A DNA stretch of 64,000 nucleotides from contig CAZRUA010000004.1 in assembly GCA_964603125.1 (NCBI GenBank), positions 12,226 through 76,225 of the forward strand, written 5' to 3'. The notes under the pieces are model-generated. The model was not told where the DNA came from. It ran no database searches and worked only from the letters and a program-made list of their open reading frames with translations. The stretch is from CAZRUA01 sp964603125. Its GTDB lineage: Bacteria > Bacteroidota > Bacteroidia > B-17B0 > Aurantibacillaceae. Each line of letters starts with the position of its first letter. Position 1 is the stretch's first letter. Below, one piece after another: positions 36,202 through 45,646 of the stretch. The translations under genes were made by a program, and so were the position numbers.

Positions 36202-38625
36202 TTATTCAGTTCTTAAGCTTTCTACTGGATTTGCCATTGCTGCTTTTATGGTATTAAAACTTATTGTAAGTAATGATATTATAATTGCTGTTAAGCCAAC
36301 AGCTATAAATACTAAAATTCCAATTGTAGTTTTGTATGGGAAATCTTGTAACCATTTTGTCATTAACCACCAAGCTATTGGCGAAGCGATAATGATTGCG
36401 ATGATTACTAATTTTAAAAAGTCTTTGGCTAATAACTGATTGATGCTAAAAACACTGGCACCCAATACTTTTCGCACACCAATTTCTTTTATGCGTTGTT
36501 TTATCATTAATAAGGCTAAAGCAAAAAGCCCTAAGCAAGAAAGTGCTATTGCAACAACTGAGGAAATACCTAGTAGTAATGAAAGTCGCTTTTCGTTTTG
36601 ATACCATCTATCTATATTGTCATCTAAAAAACTACCTCTAAATTCCTTGTTTGGTGCTATTTCTTTATAAACGTTAGATATTTTATCCATTGCACTAACA
36701 GCATTTTTAGCGTTTACTTTTACAAATACGTATCTGATATCGGATGATGAGGAAATATTTAATGTTATGGGCTCTATTTTCTCATGAAGGGAATAAAGAT
36801 GAAAATCAGGAATTACACCTATTATATTCCAATTAGGTTGGGTTGAGTCGGTTGAAAATGCTGTGCCCACAACGTCAGTAACCTTAAACTGTTTTGCCAT
36901 GCCTTCTGTTACTAATACGGAAGCAGAGCTATCTGTTCCGTAATTAATATCAAAGTCTCTCCCTTTTAAAATTTTTATTCCAAATGTTTTCACAAAGTCG
37001 TAGTCAACACTTAACCAATTGGTAAGAATTCCTTCTCCCTTATGTTCAAAGCCTATCGACCATTTAGAAGTACTTCCATCTTTTCCTAAACCTATATTAA
37101 TGTTTGAACCAGTTATTGATTTTATGTCAGTTTGGTTAGATAATCTATCTTTAATTTTTTCTAATGTTTTTCTACCATTTAAACCATTAGAAAGAGGAAT
37201 GCTTATGATAGCGTCTTTATTAATACCTAATGGCTGATTTTTCATAAAGTCAAATTGTTTGAACGCAATCAAGGTACATATCATTAATAAGCATGCAGTG
37301 CTAAATTGAAATACTATTAAGGAGTTTCTGAAGAAGCCTGGTTTTTTCATACTCAGTTTACCTTTTAGTATACCAGTTGTATTTAATTTAGATATAATTA
37401 AAGCAGGATATCCGCCGGCAAATAAGGACACGGTAATAACTGCAGCTAATACGCTAAGTATGGTAGATGGTTTGTAAAAGAAATTTAGTTGAAGATGTGT
37501 ATTAAATACTTGGTTAAAGTATGGAAATACAAATAATGAAGCTGAAAAACCTATGATTAGTGCGATTATACATATAAGCAGACTTTCCCCCCACACTTGT
37601 AAAAATATTTGTTTTCTGCTTGCTCCTAAACATTTTCTAACACCAACCTCTTTCGATCGATTAAATGATTGGGCAATATTTAAATTAATAAAGTTGAAAC
37701 ATGCTGTTGCTAAAATGAAAAGACTAATTATAAGTAATGAATAAAGGTAGGTTTTACTAACGGAGTCATTTCCAGTTCCAATCTCATTGTTAAAATGTAT
37801 TTCAGTAATGGGTAAAAGGCGTATAGAATTATAGTCGCCATTTTCATCTTTTAAATAACCTTCTTTAGCTAGGTTTAACGAATCAACTGGAACAAGTTTT
37901 TTTAAAGCACTGCGAATTTTATTTTGAACAACTAGTTGTGATGCATTCGTTGCAATCTTCACAAATACCTCATGATTTTGCATGTTCCAGTTGTTTTTGT
38001 TTTCTTCAAAATCGTTACGTAATTCTGTTCTTGCTAATGCATCAAATGTAAGAGACGAATTTTCGGGAAAGTCTTTTAAAACAGCCGATACAACTAAGCT
38101 TTTCCATTCGCCCATTACTTTTAGTTTAATTGATTTCCCAATTGGTTCTGATGTGTTGAATATTTTTTTAGCAGCATATTCGGTAAGTACAATGTTACCC
38201 AAATCATTTAACGGGCTTATTTTATTGCCACTTGAAACAGGGAAAGTAAAAACTTTGAAGAAATCAGGATCAACTAAATTGCAACTTAAGTTAACAGTTT
38301 TTCCATTGTATTCTACAATCCCATCACACCAAGCAAATCTAGTTGCCGATTCAATTTCAGGCACTTCATCTTTTAAAGTTGTTGCAACTGGAAAACTCAT
38401 TACACCTCCTAGTTGCTCACCTTCCATGTTTTTAGCGTAGTTATAAGTTTTAAATATTCGCTCCTTATCTTCATGAAAATTATCAAATGATAATTGATCA
38501 TAAGCATTAATGAAAAGCAATATGCTGCACAAAAACGCAAGTGATAGACCAAAAATATTTATAAAGGCGTAAATTTTATTTTTACCTAAATTTCTAAAAG
38601 CTATTTTAAAGTAGTTCCTTAACAT
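36202..38625 (-). CDS. MacB/FtsX-type ABC permease 3 of 5
   Basis: The 807-residue permease begins MLRNYFKIAFRNLGKNK and ends NPVESLRTE. Coupling segments are RSKEVGVRKCLGASR (first FtsX block) and QRIKEIGVRKVLGASV (second). The periplasmic core regions carry the recurring motifs VLTEYAAKKIFNTSEPIGK and VLKDFPENSSL, which recur in all five as TES.AKKYFG..ePIGK and V..DfP.NSh. Spacing to the next gene is two bases. No stops or frameshifts. Confidence 0.92.
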   Translation of the reverse strand: MLRNYFKIAFRNLGKNKIYAFINIFGLSLAFLCSILLFINAYDQLSFDNFHEDKERIFKTYNYAKNMEGEQLGGVMSFPVATTLKDEVPEIESATRFAWCDGIVEYNGKTVNLSCNLVDPDFFKVFTFPVSSGNKISPLNDLGNIVLTEYAAKKIFNTSEPIGKSIKLKVMGEWKSLVVSAVLKDFPENSSLTFDALARTELRNDFEENKNNWNMQNHEVFVKIATNASQLVVQNKIRSALKKLVPVDSLNLAKEGYLKDENGDYNSIRLLPITEIHFNNEIGTGNDSVSKTYLYSLLIISLFILATACFNFINLNIAQSFNRSKEVGVRKCLGASRKQIFLQVWGESLLICIIALIIGFSASLFVFPYFNQVFNTHLQLNFFYKPSTILSVLAAVITVSLFAGGYPALIISKLNTTGILKGKLSMKKPGFFRNSLIVFQFSTACLLMICTLIAFKQFDFMKNQPLGINKDAIISIPLSNGLNGRKTLEKIKDRLSNQTDIKSITGSNINIGLGKDGSTSKWSIGFEHKGEGILTNWLSVDYDFVKTFGIKILKGRDFDINYGTDSSASVLVTEGMAKQFKVTDVVGTAFSTDSTQPNWNIIGVIPDFHLYSLHEKIEPITLNISSSSDIRYVFVKVNAKNAVSAMDKISNVYKEIAPNKEFRGSFLDDNIDRWYQNEKRLSLLLGISSVVAIALSCLGLFALALLMIKQRIKEIGVRKVLGASVFSINQLLAKDFLKLVIIAIIIASPIAWWLMTKWLQDFPYKTTIGILVFIAVGLTAIIISLLTISFNTIKAAMANPVESLRTE

Positions 38626-38626
38626 G

Positions 38627-41026
38627 TTATTCAGTTCTTAAACTTTTAATGGGATTAGCTAATGCGGCTTTTAATGCTTGAAAACACACTGTAATAAACG
38701 CAATAATTAATGCAAGAAATGCAGCAAGTATAAAAACCCACCAAGATATATCTACTTTAAATGCAAAATCTTGTAACCATTTATAGGACGCATACCAAGC
38801 TAATGGAATAGCAATTAAAATGGATATAATTACAAGTTTTAAAAAGTCGGCAGATAGATTTTTTACAATCCCATTTACACTTGATCCTAATACTTTACGA
38901 ATACCGATTTCGCGATAGCGTTGTTTTATCGTAAAGGCTGCTAATCCAAATAAACCTAAGCATGCTACAAGTATTCCTAAAACTGTAAATACTCCTAATA
39001 CTGACCTCATTTTTAATTCTGATTGAAACATATTATTAAAGTCCTCTTCAAGAAATGAGTATTTGTAAGGACTATGTGGCGCGTTGGTTTTCCAAATATT
39101 TTCTATTTCAGAAATTGTAGTGCTTACATTGTCTGTTTTTAAACGTACAGTTATGTTATTATGCCATGGTTTAAAAATGTGCATCAATATTGGTTTTATA
39201 TTTTCTTTTAAAGAAGTAAAATTGAAATCTTTAACAACCGCTACAACTTTACCGTCTTTTCCCATTCCCCATTGAACCTTTTTTCCAATCGCATCTTTTG
39301 GTGTTTTCCATCCAAATTCTTTTACCGCAGCTTCATTTACCATAAAACCTTCAGTTTCATCAGTTGTATAGGAAGGAGAAAAATCTCTACCAGCAACAAT
39401 AGGTATTTGATATGTTTTTAAGAAATCATAATCCATTGAAAATACATTACAAGAGGTAAGTTTATTTTCAGCTAAGCCTTCAGGTATTAATGTAATATTC
39501 GACATGTATTTAAAACTGAATGAATTTACACTTGCCGAAACTATTTTGGGATTTTGTCTGAGTTCTTTTAATAAAACTTCTGATTTTCCAGCATCTTGTG
39601 GTTTCAATTCAATATTTAGGAGTTGGTCTTTATTCATTCCAATATTTTTGTTTTGAATAAAATCTAGTTGATTTAAAACAATGATGGTACAAATAATAAG
39701 TGCTATTGCAATAGTGAATTGAAAAACAACTAAACCTTTTCTGAAAATTACATCAATCAAACTATGTTTAATATTTCCTTTTATTGAACGAATAGGAGAG
39801 AAGGAAGACATTAGTAAGGCAGGATAAGAACCCGAAAGTATACCTACAAAAACTATTATTATTAAGTAAAGCAAAAATGTTTTTAGAGTAAAATGCAATT
39901 CAATACCAAGAAAATTGTTAAAAACGGGTAGTAAGCAATACACAAATAAAATAGAAAATAAACTTGCTATAATTGAAAAGAAAGTTGACTCACCTAAAAA
40001 TTGAAGAATAAGTTGTTTACGTGTAGCTCCAATAACTTTTCTTAATCCTATTTCTTTTGAACGATTTATAGATTTTGCTGTAGATAAATTAATAAAATTA
40101 CAACATGCAATAACTAGCATTAAAATGGCTGTACCAATAAAAATATAGATATATTGAATGTTTCCGTTTTTACTGTCTTTAAATTCGGCTTCTAAATTAG
40201 ATGTTAAATGAATATCTGTTATGGGTTGTAAATTGCAGTTCATATACATGCCAGTTTGTTTCCTTATTTCTTCGTTTTCCTTAGTCATGTAGGCGTTAAT
40301 CTTACTCTTTAGTTTAGAGGGGTCAGTTCCATCTTTTAACCTTATGTAGGAGTAAGTGTTGCAATTGAACCAGTTTTGTTCATTGTTTTGATACCAACTG
40401 CTATCACCTTTATTTAGGTCATTCATTGTAATTCGCGAAAGGAAACAATCGAAACTGAAATGCGAGTTTTTCGGAATATCATTTATAACACCAGTTACTG
40501 TTAAATTAATTGTGTCAGAGAGTTTCATTATTTTTCCATAAGCACTTTCGTTTCCAAAATATTTTTTAGCAGTGCTTTCTGTTAATACTATACTGTAAGG
40601 CTTATTCAGCAAAGTTTTTTTATTTCCTTGAATTAGGTTGAAGTCAAAAACATCTAATAGCGTTGAATCGGCATAATATAGCTTTGTATCATAGAATTTT
40701 TTTTCTTCAAAAGAAATATTTCTGCTCGAACCATTAAAACGTACTATATTATCTATCTCGGGAAATTGAACTAATGCACTGCTGGCCATAATAGGTGATG
40801 TTGGAGCAAATTCCTTTACCTTATCTGGTTCATGCGAATTACTTACCATGCGGTAAATGTTTTCTGATTGATGATGATAAGCATCATAACTCAGTTCGTA
40901 TGAAACATAAAGATAAATCACAGCGCAACAAGTAATACCAATTGATAAACCAATGATGTTTACCATTGAGTACAATTTATCTTTAAATAAATTTCTCCAA
41001 GCTACTTTTATATAGTTCTTAAACAT
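38627..41026 (-). CDS. MacB/FtsX-type ABC permease 2 of 5
   Basis: The 799-residue permease begins MFKNYIKVAWRNLFKDK and ends NPIKSLRTE. Coupling segments RSKEIGLRKVIGATR and QRYREIGIRKVLGSSV flank two periplasmic core domains. It has the shared ESTAKKYFGNESAYGK and INDIPKNSHFSFD motifs. Only one base separates it from each neighbour, so the permeases must be translated from one message in fixed order. Confidence 0.92.
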   Translation of the reverse strand: MFKNYIKVAWRNLFKDKLYSMVNIIGLSIGITCCAVIYLYVSYELSYDAYHHQSENIYRMVSNSHEPDKVKEFAPTSPIMASSALVQFPEIDNIVRFNGSSRNISFEEKKFYDTKLYYADSTLLDVFDFNLIQGNKKTLLNKPYSIVLTESTAKKYFGNESAYGKIMKLSDTINLTVTGVINDIPKNSHFSFDCFLSRITMNDLNKGDSSWYQNNEQNWFNCNTYSYIRLKDGTDPSKLKSKINAYMTKENEEIRKQTGMYMNCNLQPITDIHLTSNLEAEFKDSKNGNIQYIYIFIGTAILMLVIACCNFINLSTAKSINRSKEIGLRKVIGATRKQLILQFLGESTFFSIIASLFSILFVYCLLPVFNNFLGIELHFTLKTFLLYLIIIVFVGILSGSYPALLMSSFSPIRSIKGNIKHSLIDVIFRKGLVVFQFTIAIALIICTIIVLNQLDFIQNKNIGMNKDQLLNIELKPQDAGKSEVLLKELRQNPKIVSASVNSFSFKYMSNITLIPEGLAENKLTSCNVFSMDYDFLKTYQIPIVAGRDFSPSYTTDETEGFMVNEAAVKEFGWKTPKDAIGKKVQWGMGKDGKVVAVVKDFNFTSLKENIKPILMHIFKPWHNNITVRLKTDNVSTTISEIENIWKTNAPHSPYKYSFLEEDFNNMFQSELKMRSVLGVFTVLGILVACLGLFGLAAFTIKQRYREIGIRKVLGSSVNGIVKNLSADFLKLVIISILIAIPLAWYASYKWLQDFAFKVDISWWVFILAAFLALIIAFITVCFQALKAALANPIKSLRTE

Positions 41027-41027
41027 A

Positions 41028-43385
41028 TTATTCGGTTCTTAAATTTTTAACTGGATTAGAGATAGCGGCTTTTATTGCTTGATACATTACCGTGAATAAA
41101 GCGATGGAAATTGCAATAAGTGCTGCAAGTATAAAAACCCACCATTCTATTTCAATTCGGTATGTGTAATTATTGAGCCATTTTTTCATTAGCCACCATG
41201 CAATTGGAGTTGCAATTATTATTGAAATGGTTACTAGTTTAATAAAGTTGATAGATAACATAGTAACAATGCTCGAAACTGATGCACCTAGCACTTTTCT
41301 GACTCCAATTTCTTTTACTCTATTTTCGGCTATATAAGTTGCTAAGCCAAATAAGCCAAGGCATGATATGAATATAGTGAGCGACGAAAATATCGTTGCT
41401 AGTGTTAAGGAAGTTTGTAATTGTTCGAATTTCTGTGCGTACTCTTCATCTGTGTATACGAGTTCAATTGGAAAATCTGGATTATATTTTTTAAACAATG
41501 CTTCAATTTTTTTAATTTCACTTTGATTCGTGTTTTTGTTTAAGCGAACATGAATTACATTAAACCACCCAGCAGCACCCATCAGCATCATTGGTCTTGT
41601 TTCTTCAAAAGGATTATTAATTATAAAGTCTTTAATAACACCAATCACATGAAATTCAGTGTCGCCGTCTTTAATAATTTGACCAATTGGGTTTTTAAAT
41701 TTAGTTTTCTTTAAAGCAGATTCATTTAGAATTAGAGCTGTAGAATCTGTTGGAAATTCTTTTAGATTAAAATCTCTTCCTTGTAATAATTTAAATCCTG
41801 CAGTTTTTATAATATCTTCATCCGCATAATATCTATCAAATAAGGTTTTATCATTTGGATCTTTACCATTCCACTCAAATCCCCAGCTATTGCTCCAAGC
41901 CTGAGTAATAGGCTGACTGCATTTTGTAACTGATAAGGCTAGATTTTGATTTAATAAATCGTTCTTTAACAAAGTATAATTTTTTTCTAAATCATTACTT
42001 AAGAAATGGTACATTAATTGTTCCTTATTATATCCACTATCTCTTTCAACTACATAACTCATTTGCTGGCGAACTAGTATAGTTCCGATAATTAAAATAA
42101 TAGCAATAGTAAATTGTAGTACAACTAAAATTTTTCGGGGACTAAATTTAGATTTTGTTGATTGAAAAGTTCCTTTCAACACTTTTACAGCTTGAAATGA
42201 AGATAGAAAGAATGCTGGATAGCTACCAGCTAAAATTCCTGTTAACAAAACAAAGGTTAAACTAAACAACCAGAATGAAGGATTCAATAAGTTTAGATTT
42301 AGTTTTGTTTGCATTAAGTTGTTGAAAGCTGGCAAGGATAATATTACTAGGCCTATAGCAAGTATAAAACTGAAAAATGATAATAGCACAGATTCCATTA
42401 GGAATTGACGAATTAGAAGGGAACGGAAAGCGCCAATAGTTTTTCTTATCCCTACTTCTTTTGCTCGCTTTTCACTGCGGGCTGTGCTAAGGTTCATGAA
42501 GTTAATGCATGCTATTATTAAAATAAACCCTGCAATTATTCCTAAGATAACTACAATTTCTATTCTGCCGCCGGATTCAACTCCATTTTCGAAATTTGAA
42601 TGTAATTGCCAACGCTCTAATGGATACAAAAACATATCATACACATCGCTATCTTTAGCGTAATTTTTCCGAATGTCTTTTATTTTAGGTTCTAATGCAG
42701 CTAGTTTTGTATTTTCTTTTAGAAGAATATAAGTACGCGTTGAATTATCTCCCCAATTTGTTTCTTCACCATCTTTTGCAATAAATTTCCAAGGAATCAA
42801 GTATTCAAATTCAAATCTACTATTACTTGGAGGGGTTGATATAATTCCAGTAATGGTTAAATTATCTTTGTTTTCTAATTTAATTACTTTACCAATCGGG
42901 TTTTCATTTCCAAATATTTTTTTCGCTAGTTCAGGAGTAATTACTATTGAATTTGGATTAGAGAACATTGTTGCAATGTTTCCTTCTAGCATTGGAAAAT
43001 CAAAAATTGATAGAAACTCATTGTCAACAACATTGCCTAAAGAGTATATTTTTTTGTCACCAAATGTGATCAATCTTCTTGTTGGCCAATCCACTCGCGC
43101 AACTTTTTCAATTTCAGGAAAGTTAGCTTGTAACGTTGCTTTTGCTACTTTTGGAGTTACCTCCCAGCACTTTATTCCTTGATCGCCCCAATCTGATTTA
43201 TTCCATAAGCTGTATATTCGGTCTTTTTTGGTGTGAAAATTATCAAAACTCACTTGGTGTTTAACCCATAGCAATATTAGAATCACAGAAGCCATTCCAA
43301 TTGCTAATCCGGAAATATTAATTACTGAAAAAACTTTATTTTTCAGTAATTGCCTTATTGCTATTTTAAAGTAGTTTTTAAGCAT
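41028..43385 (-). CDS. MacB/FtsX-type ABC permease 1 of 5
   Basis: The 785-residue permease begins MLKNYFKIAIRQLLKNK and ends NPVKNLRTE. Coupling segments are KRAKEVGIRKTIGAFR and NRVKEIGVRKVLGASV. It is the first permease after the adaptor and the first ATPase gene, from which it is separated by four bases. It has an unusually Trp-rich first periplasmic domain (LWNKSDWGDQGIKCWEVTPK) compared with the other four, which may mark a different partner or ligand. Confidence 0.92.
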   Translation of the reverse strand: MLKNYFKIAIRQLLKNKVFSVINISGLAIGMASVILILLWVKHQVSFDNFHTKKDRIYSLWNKSDWGDQGIKCWEVTPKVAKATLQANFPEIEKVARVDWPTRRLITFGDKKIYSLGNVVDNEFLSIFDFPMLEGNIATMFSNPNSIVITPELAKKIFGNENPIGKVIKLENKDNLTITGIISTPPSNSRFEFEYLIPWKFIAKDGEETNWGDNSTRTYILLKENTKLAALEPKIKDIRKNYAKDSDVYDMFLYPLERWQLHSNFENGVESGGRIEIVVILGIIAGFILIIACINFMNLSTARSEKRAKEVGIRKTIGAFRSLLIRQFLMESVLLSFFSFILAIGLVILSLPAFNNLMQTKLNLNLLNPSFWLFSLTFVLLTGILAGSYPAFFLSSFQAVKVLKGTFQSTKSKFSPRKILVVLQFTIAIILIIGTILVRQQMSYVVERDSGYNKEQLMYHFLSNDLEKNYTLLKNDLLNQNLALSVTKCSQPITQAWSNSWGFEWNGKDPNDKTLFDRYYADEDIIKTAGFKLLQGRDFNLKEFPTDSTALILNESALKKTKFKNPIGQIIKDGDTEFHVIGVIKDFIINNPFEETRPMMLMGAAGWFNVIHVRLNKNTNQSEIKKIEALFKKYNPDFPIELVYTDEEYAQKFEQLQTSLTLATIFSSLTIFISCLGLFGLATYIAENRVKEIGVRKVLGASVSSIVTMLSINFIKLVTISIIIATPIAWWLMKKWLNNYTYRIEIEWWVFILAALIAISIALFTVMYQAIKAAISNPVKNLRTE

Positions 43386-43389
43386 TTAA

Positions 43390-44067
43390 CTAAGCTTTAA
43401 TATTTTGTATTACAATTTGTCCGTCTAGCATATTAATTATACGATGTGTAAATCGTGCATCATGTTCAGAGTGAGTTACCATAATAATGGTTGTTCCTTG
43501 TTCATTCAAATCGGTTAATAATTGCATTACTTCATTACCATTGCGAGAATCTAAGTTACCTGTTGGCTCATCGGCTAAAATTAATTTGGGTTTATTTACC
43601 ACTGCTCGCGCCACAGCCACACGTTGTTGTTGTCCACCTGATAATTGTTGTGGATAGTGATTACGACGATGAGCAATTTGTATTTTATCTAATACTTCAT
43701 CAACAATTCTTTTGCGTTCACTTGAACTAACACCAGTGTAGATAAGCGGAAGTTCTACGTTTTCAAATACCGTTAATTCATCAATTAAATTAAAGCTTTG
43801 AAACACGAAACCAATATTTAGTTTACGTAACTCGGCTCGTTTGCGTTCATTGTATTTCGCAACTTCAACTCCGTTAAACAAATAGCTTCCATTATCCATA
43901 TCATCTAACATACCAATAATGTTTAGTAATGTTGATTTACCGCAGCCCGAAGGACCCATCATGGCAATAAATTCACCTTCTTTTATTTCAAATGAAATAT
44001 TGTTTAAAGCTACTGTTTCAATTTCTTCAGTGCGATAAATTTTTTCTAAGTTGCTTACTTTTATCAT
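43390..44067 (-). CDS. ABC transporter ATPase (MacB/LolD type), first copy
   Basis: The 225-residue ATPase is fully canonical: Walker A GPSGCGKSTLLN, Q-loop VFQSFNLI, signature LSGGQQQRVAVARA, Walker B LILADEPTGNLDS and the H-loop MVTHSEHD. It starts four bases after the adaptor gene. In MacB-like systems the ATPase powers conformational change of the permease without moving substrate through the membrane (mechanotransmission); that mode is expected here. Confidence 0.95.
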   Translation of the reverse strand: MIKVSNLEKIYRTEEIETVALNNISFEIKEGEFIAMMGPSGCGKSTLLNIIGMLDDMDNGSYLFNGVEVAKYNERKRAELRKLNIGFVFQSFNLIDELTVFENVELPLIYTGVSSSERKRIVDEVLDKIQIAHRRNHYPQQLSGGQQQRVAVARAVVNKPKLILADEPTGNLDSRNGNEVMQLLTDLNEQGTTIIMVTHSEHDARFTHRIINMLDGQIVIQNIKA

Positions 44068-44071
44068 GTTC

Positions 44072-45331
44072 TTATTTTTTATCTTTTAAAATTAATTCTT
44101 GTGTATTTGTATAGTTGTCGTATCCAGATGTAATAATTTTATCTCCAATGTTTAATCCTGATAAAACCTCGTAATACTCTGGATTTTGGCGTCCCAATTG
44201 TATGTCAATTCGGTAAGCTACACTTCCGTCTTCGTTTAATTTAAACGCCCAGTTGCCTCCAGTTTGTTGATAGAAAGCGCCTTTAGCTAAAAGTGTAGCT
44301 TGTGTTTCATCACTTAAAGCTAACCGTATTTGCAGTGTCTGACCTCTTCTAATATCTTTTGGAAGTTCGCCTTCAAATTTCATGTCAACTTGAAATTTTC
44401 CGTTTTTCACTTGTGAGTAAACCTTTTGGATGCTTAGTTTAAAATCTTTTCCACCTAAAGTAAATTGGCCAGATAGTCCTGGAAAAATACGTGTTATATA
44501 ATGTTCATCAATATCAACTCTCACTTTAAAACCAGTAACAACATCAATCTGCCCCAACCTTTCACCTTTATTTTTATTCTGACCAATCTCAGCGTCTAAT
44601 GAAGTAAGCTGTCCATCAACTGGTGCGCGAACAATTAAGTCTTCCACTTTTTTACGCATAATACGCAGTGCATCTTGGGTTCTTTTGTAGGATTCTTTTG
44701 CTTGATTGAACTCTTCAGTATTTGAAATAGAATCTTGTTTTAAAATTTGATCAGTTAGCTTTTTCTTTTTTAAAGCGTAGTTATAAGTATTTTCTGACTG
44801 TTTAAATTCTTGTAATGATATTGCTTTTGATTCATAAAGTTTTACGTTTAAATCATAAACACGTTTAGCCTCAATAAAATTATTATCCGCATCAGTGCCT
44901 TGATTCAATTTCATAATGGTATTTTGCGTTGCGGCATTCTTCGAAATTTGCATCTGTGTTAAGAGATTAAAAACAGATGTTTCTTGATTAGCTAAACTTA
45001 ATTCTAAGTCAGTATTTGATAATCGTAAAATTGGATCACCTTTTTTCATAATAGCTCCATCTTCAACAAATAATTCCTCCACTCTTCCACCTTCAACTGC
45101 ATCTAAATATATGGTAGATATTGGCAGTACTATTCCGTTTACAGGAATAAATTCTTGAAAGGCTCCTTTTTTTACTTCACTAATTGTTATTCTTTCGGTG
45201 TCAACATTTAATTTTGTTCCGCCAGATGTGCTATATATTATTCCAGCAATAAGAGATACTAATGCAGCAATTGATATAATAATTAATATCCTTTTTGAAG
45301 ACCATTTTTTCTTTTCTATAACTCTGTCCAT
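44072..45331 (-). CDS. HlyD/MacA-type periplasmic adaptor
   Basis: The 419-residue adaptor has an N-terminal membrane helix (about 15-34), a split lipoyl domain (AVEGGRVEELFVEDGAIMKKGDPILRL, then DLIVRAPVDGQLTSLDAEIGQNKNKGERLGQI), a helical hairpin between them (about 105-220) and beta-barrel plus membrane-proximal domains with IRRGQTLQIRLAL and LNIGDKIITSGYDNY. It heads the nine-gene operon and is read from the divergent spacer shared with the sigma-54-type regulator. It would bridge the permeases and the TolC-like protein. Confidence 0.93.
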   Translation of the reverse strand: MDRVIEKKKWSSKRILIIISIAALVSLIAGIIYSTSGGTKLNVDTERITISEVKKGAFQEFIPVNGIVLPISTIYLDAVEGGRVEELFVEDGAIMKKGDPILRLSNTDLELSLANQETSVFNLLTQMQISKNAATQNTIMKLNQGTDADNNFIEAKRVYDLNVKLYESKAISLQEFKQSENTYNYALKKKKLTDQILKQDSISNTEEFNQAKESYKRTQDALRIMRKKVEDLIVRAPVDGQLTSLDAEIGQNKNKGERLGQIDVVTGFKVRVDIDEHYITRIFPGLSGQFTLGGKDFKLSIQKVYSQVKNGKFQVDMKFEGELPKDIRRGQTLQIRLALSDETQATLLAKGAFYQQTGGNWAFKLNEDGSVAYRIDIQLGRQNPEYYEVLSGLNIGDKIITSGYDNYTNTQELILKDKK

Positions 45332-45447
45332 TCCTTTGTTCGTTTGTTTCTATATTTTTTAAATGTGTGATAAAGGTATTTTTGCTTGAAATTTTTGTTT
45401 AATCTCCTTTACCACACATTATAAAATGATTAATCGAGTTTGTGTTA

Positions 45448-45461
45448 GGCAAATGTGTGCC
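45448..45461 (-). promoter_or_regulatory. Inverted repeat with sigma-54-like -24/-12 pattern
   Basis: GGCAAATGTGTGCC is a symmetric GGCA-N6-TGCC. On the minus strand it reads TGGCACACATTTGCC, close to the sigma-54 consensus TGGCACGnnnnTTGC, but GG and GC are nine bases apart and not the required ten. It lies about 117 bases before the adaptor start and downstream of the tandem repeats at 45516, the correct order for an enhancer-dependent promoter. It may be a poor sigma-54 promoter or an operator. Confidence 0.35.
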
Positions 45462-45515
45462 ATTGATTTATTTAATTGAAAACCAATATGTTGTGTTTTT
45501 TTATAGTACGCTACC

Positions 45516-45553
45516 TGTTCGAAATCGGATACAAAGTGTTCGGTTTTGATACA
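45516..45553. promoter_or_regulatory. Tandem candidate enhancer sites for the sigma-54-type regulator
   Basis: Two direct copies, TGTTCGAAATCGGATACA (45516-45533) and TGTTCGGTTTTGATACA (45537-45553), start 21 bases apart, which is two helical turns. Each has imperfect dyad symmetry (TGT...ACA). Paired dyads on one DNA face are what enhancer-binding proteins of the NtrC class usually bind. They lie in the spacer between the regulator gene and the transport operon. Confidence 0.5.
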
Positions 45554-45596
45554 CTGTATTATGATGCTAAATTGTAAGTTGTTTTCGCTCAGTTAA

Positions 45597-45611
45597 ATAC
45601 CTTTTAGGTAT
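45597..45611. promoter_or_regulatory. Palindrome in the leader of the sigma-54-type regulator gene
   Basis: ATACCTTTTAGGTAT is a perfect 6-bp inverted repeat with a 3-bp centre, 36 bases before the ATG at 45647. TACCTTTT inside it is one base from the -7 consensus TAnnTTTG, so it may overlap the promoter and serve for autoregulation. Confidence 0.35.
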
Positions 45612-45646
45612 ATTTATTGAAAAAATAAGGCATCAGAAATAATATT

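Noticed and set aside
31364..43385. Tandem permease array as an assembly duplication
   Set aside because: The five genes share motifs and similar 3' ends, but their periplasmic regions are clearly different in sequence and length, so they are true paralogues.
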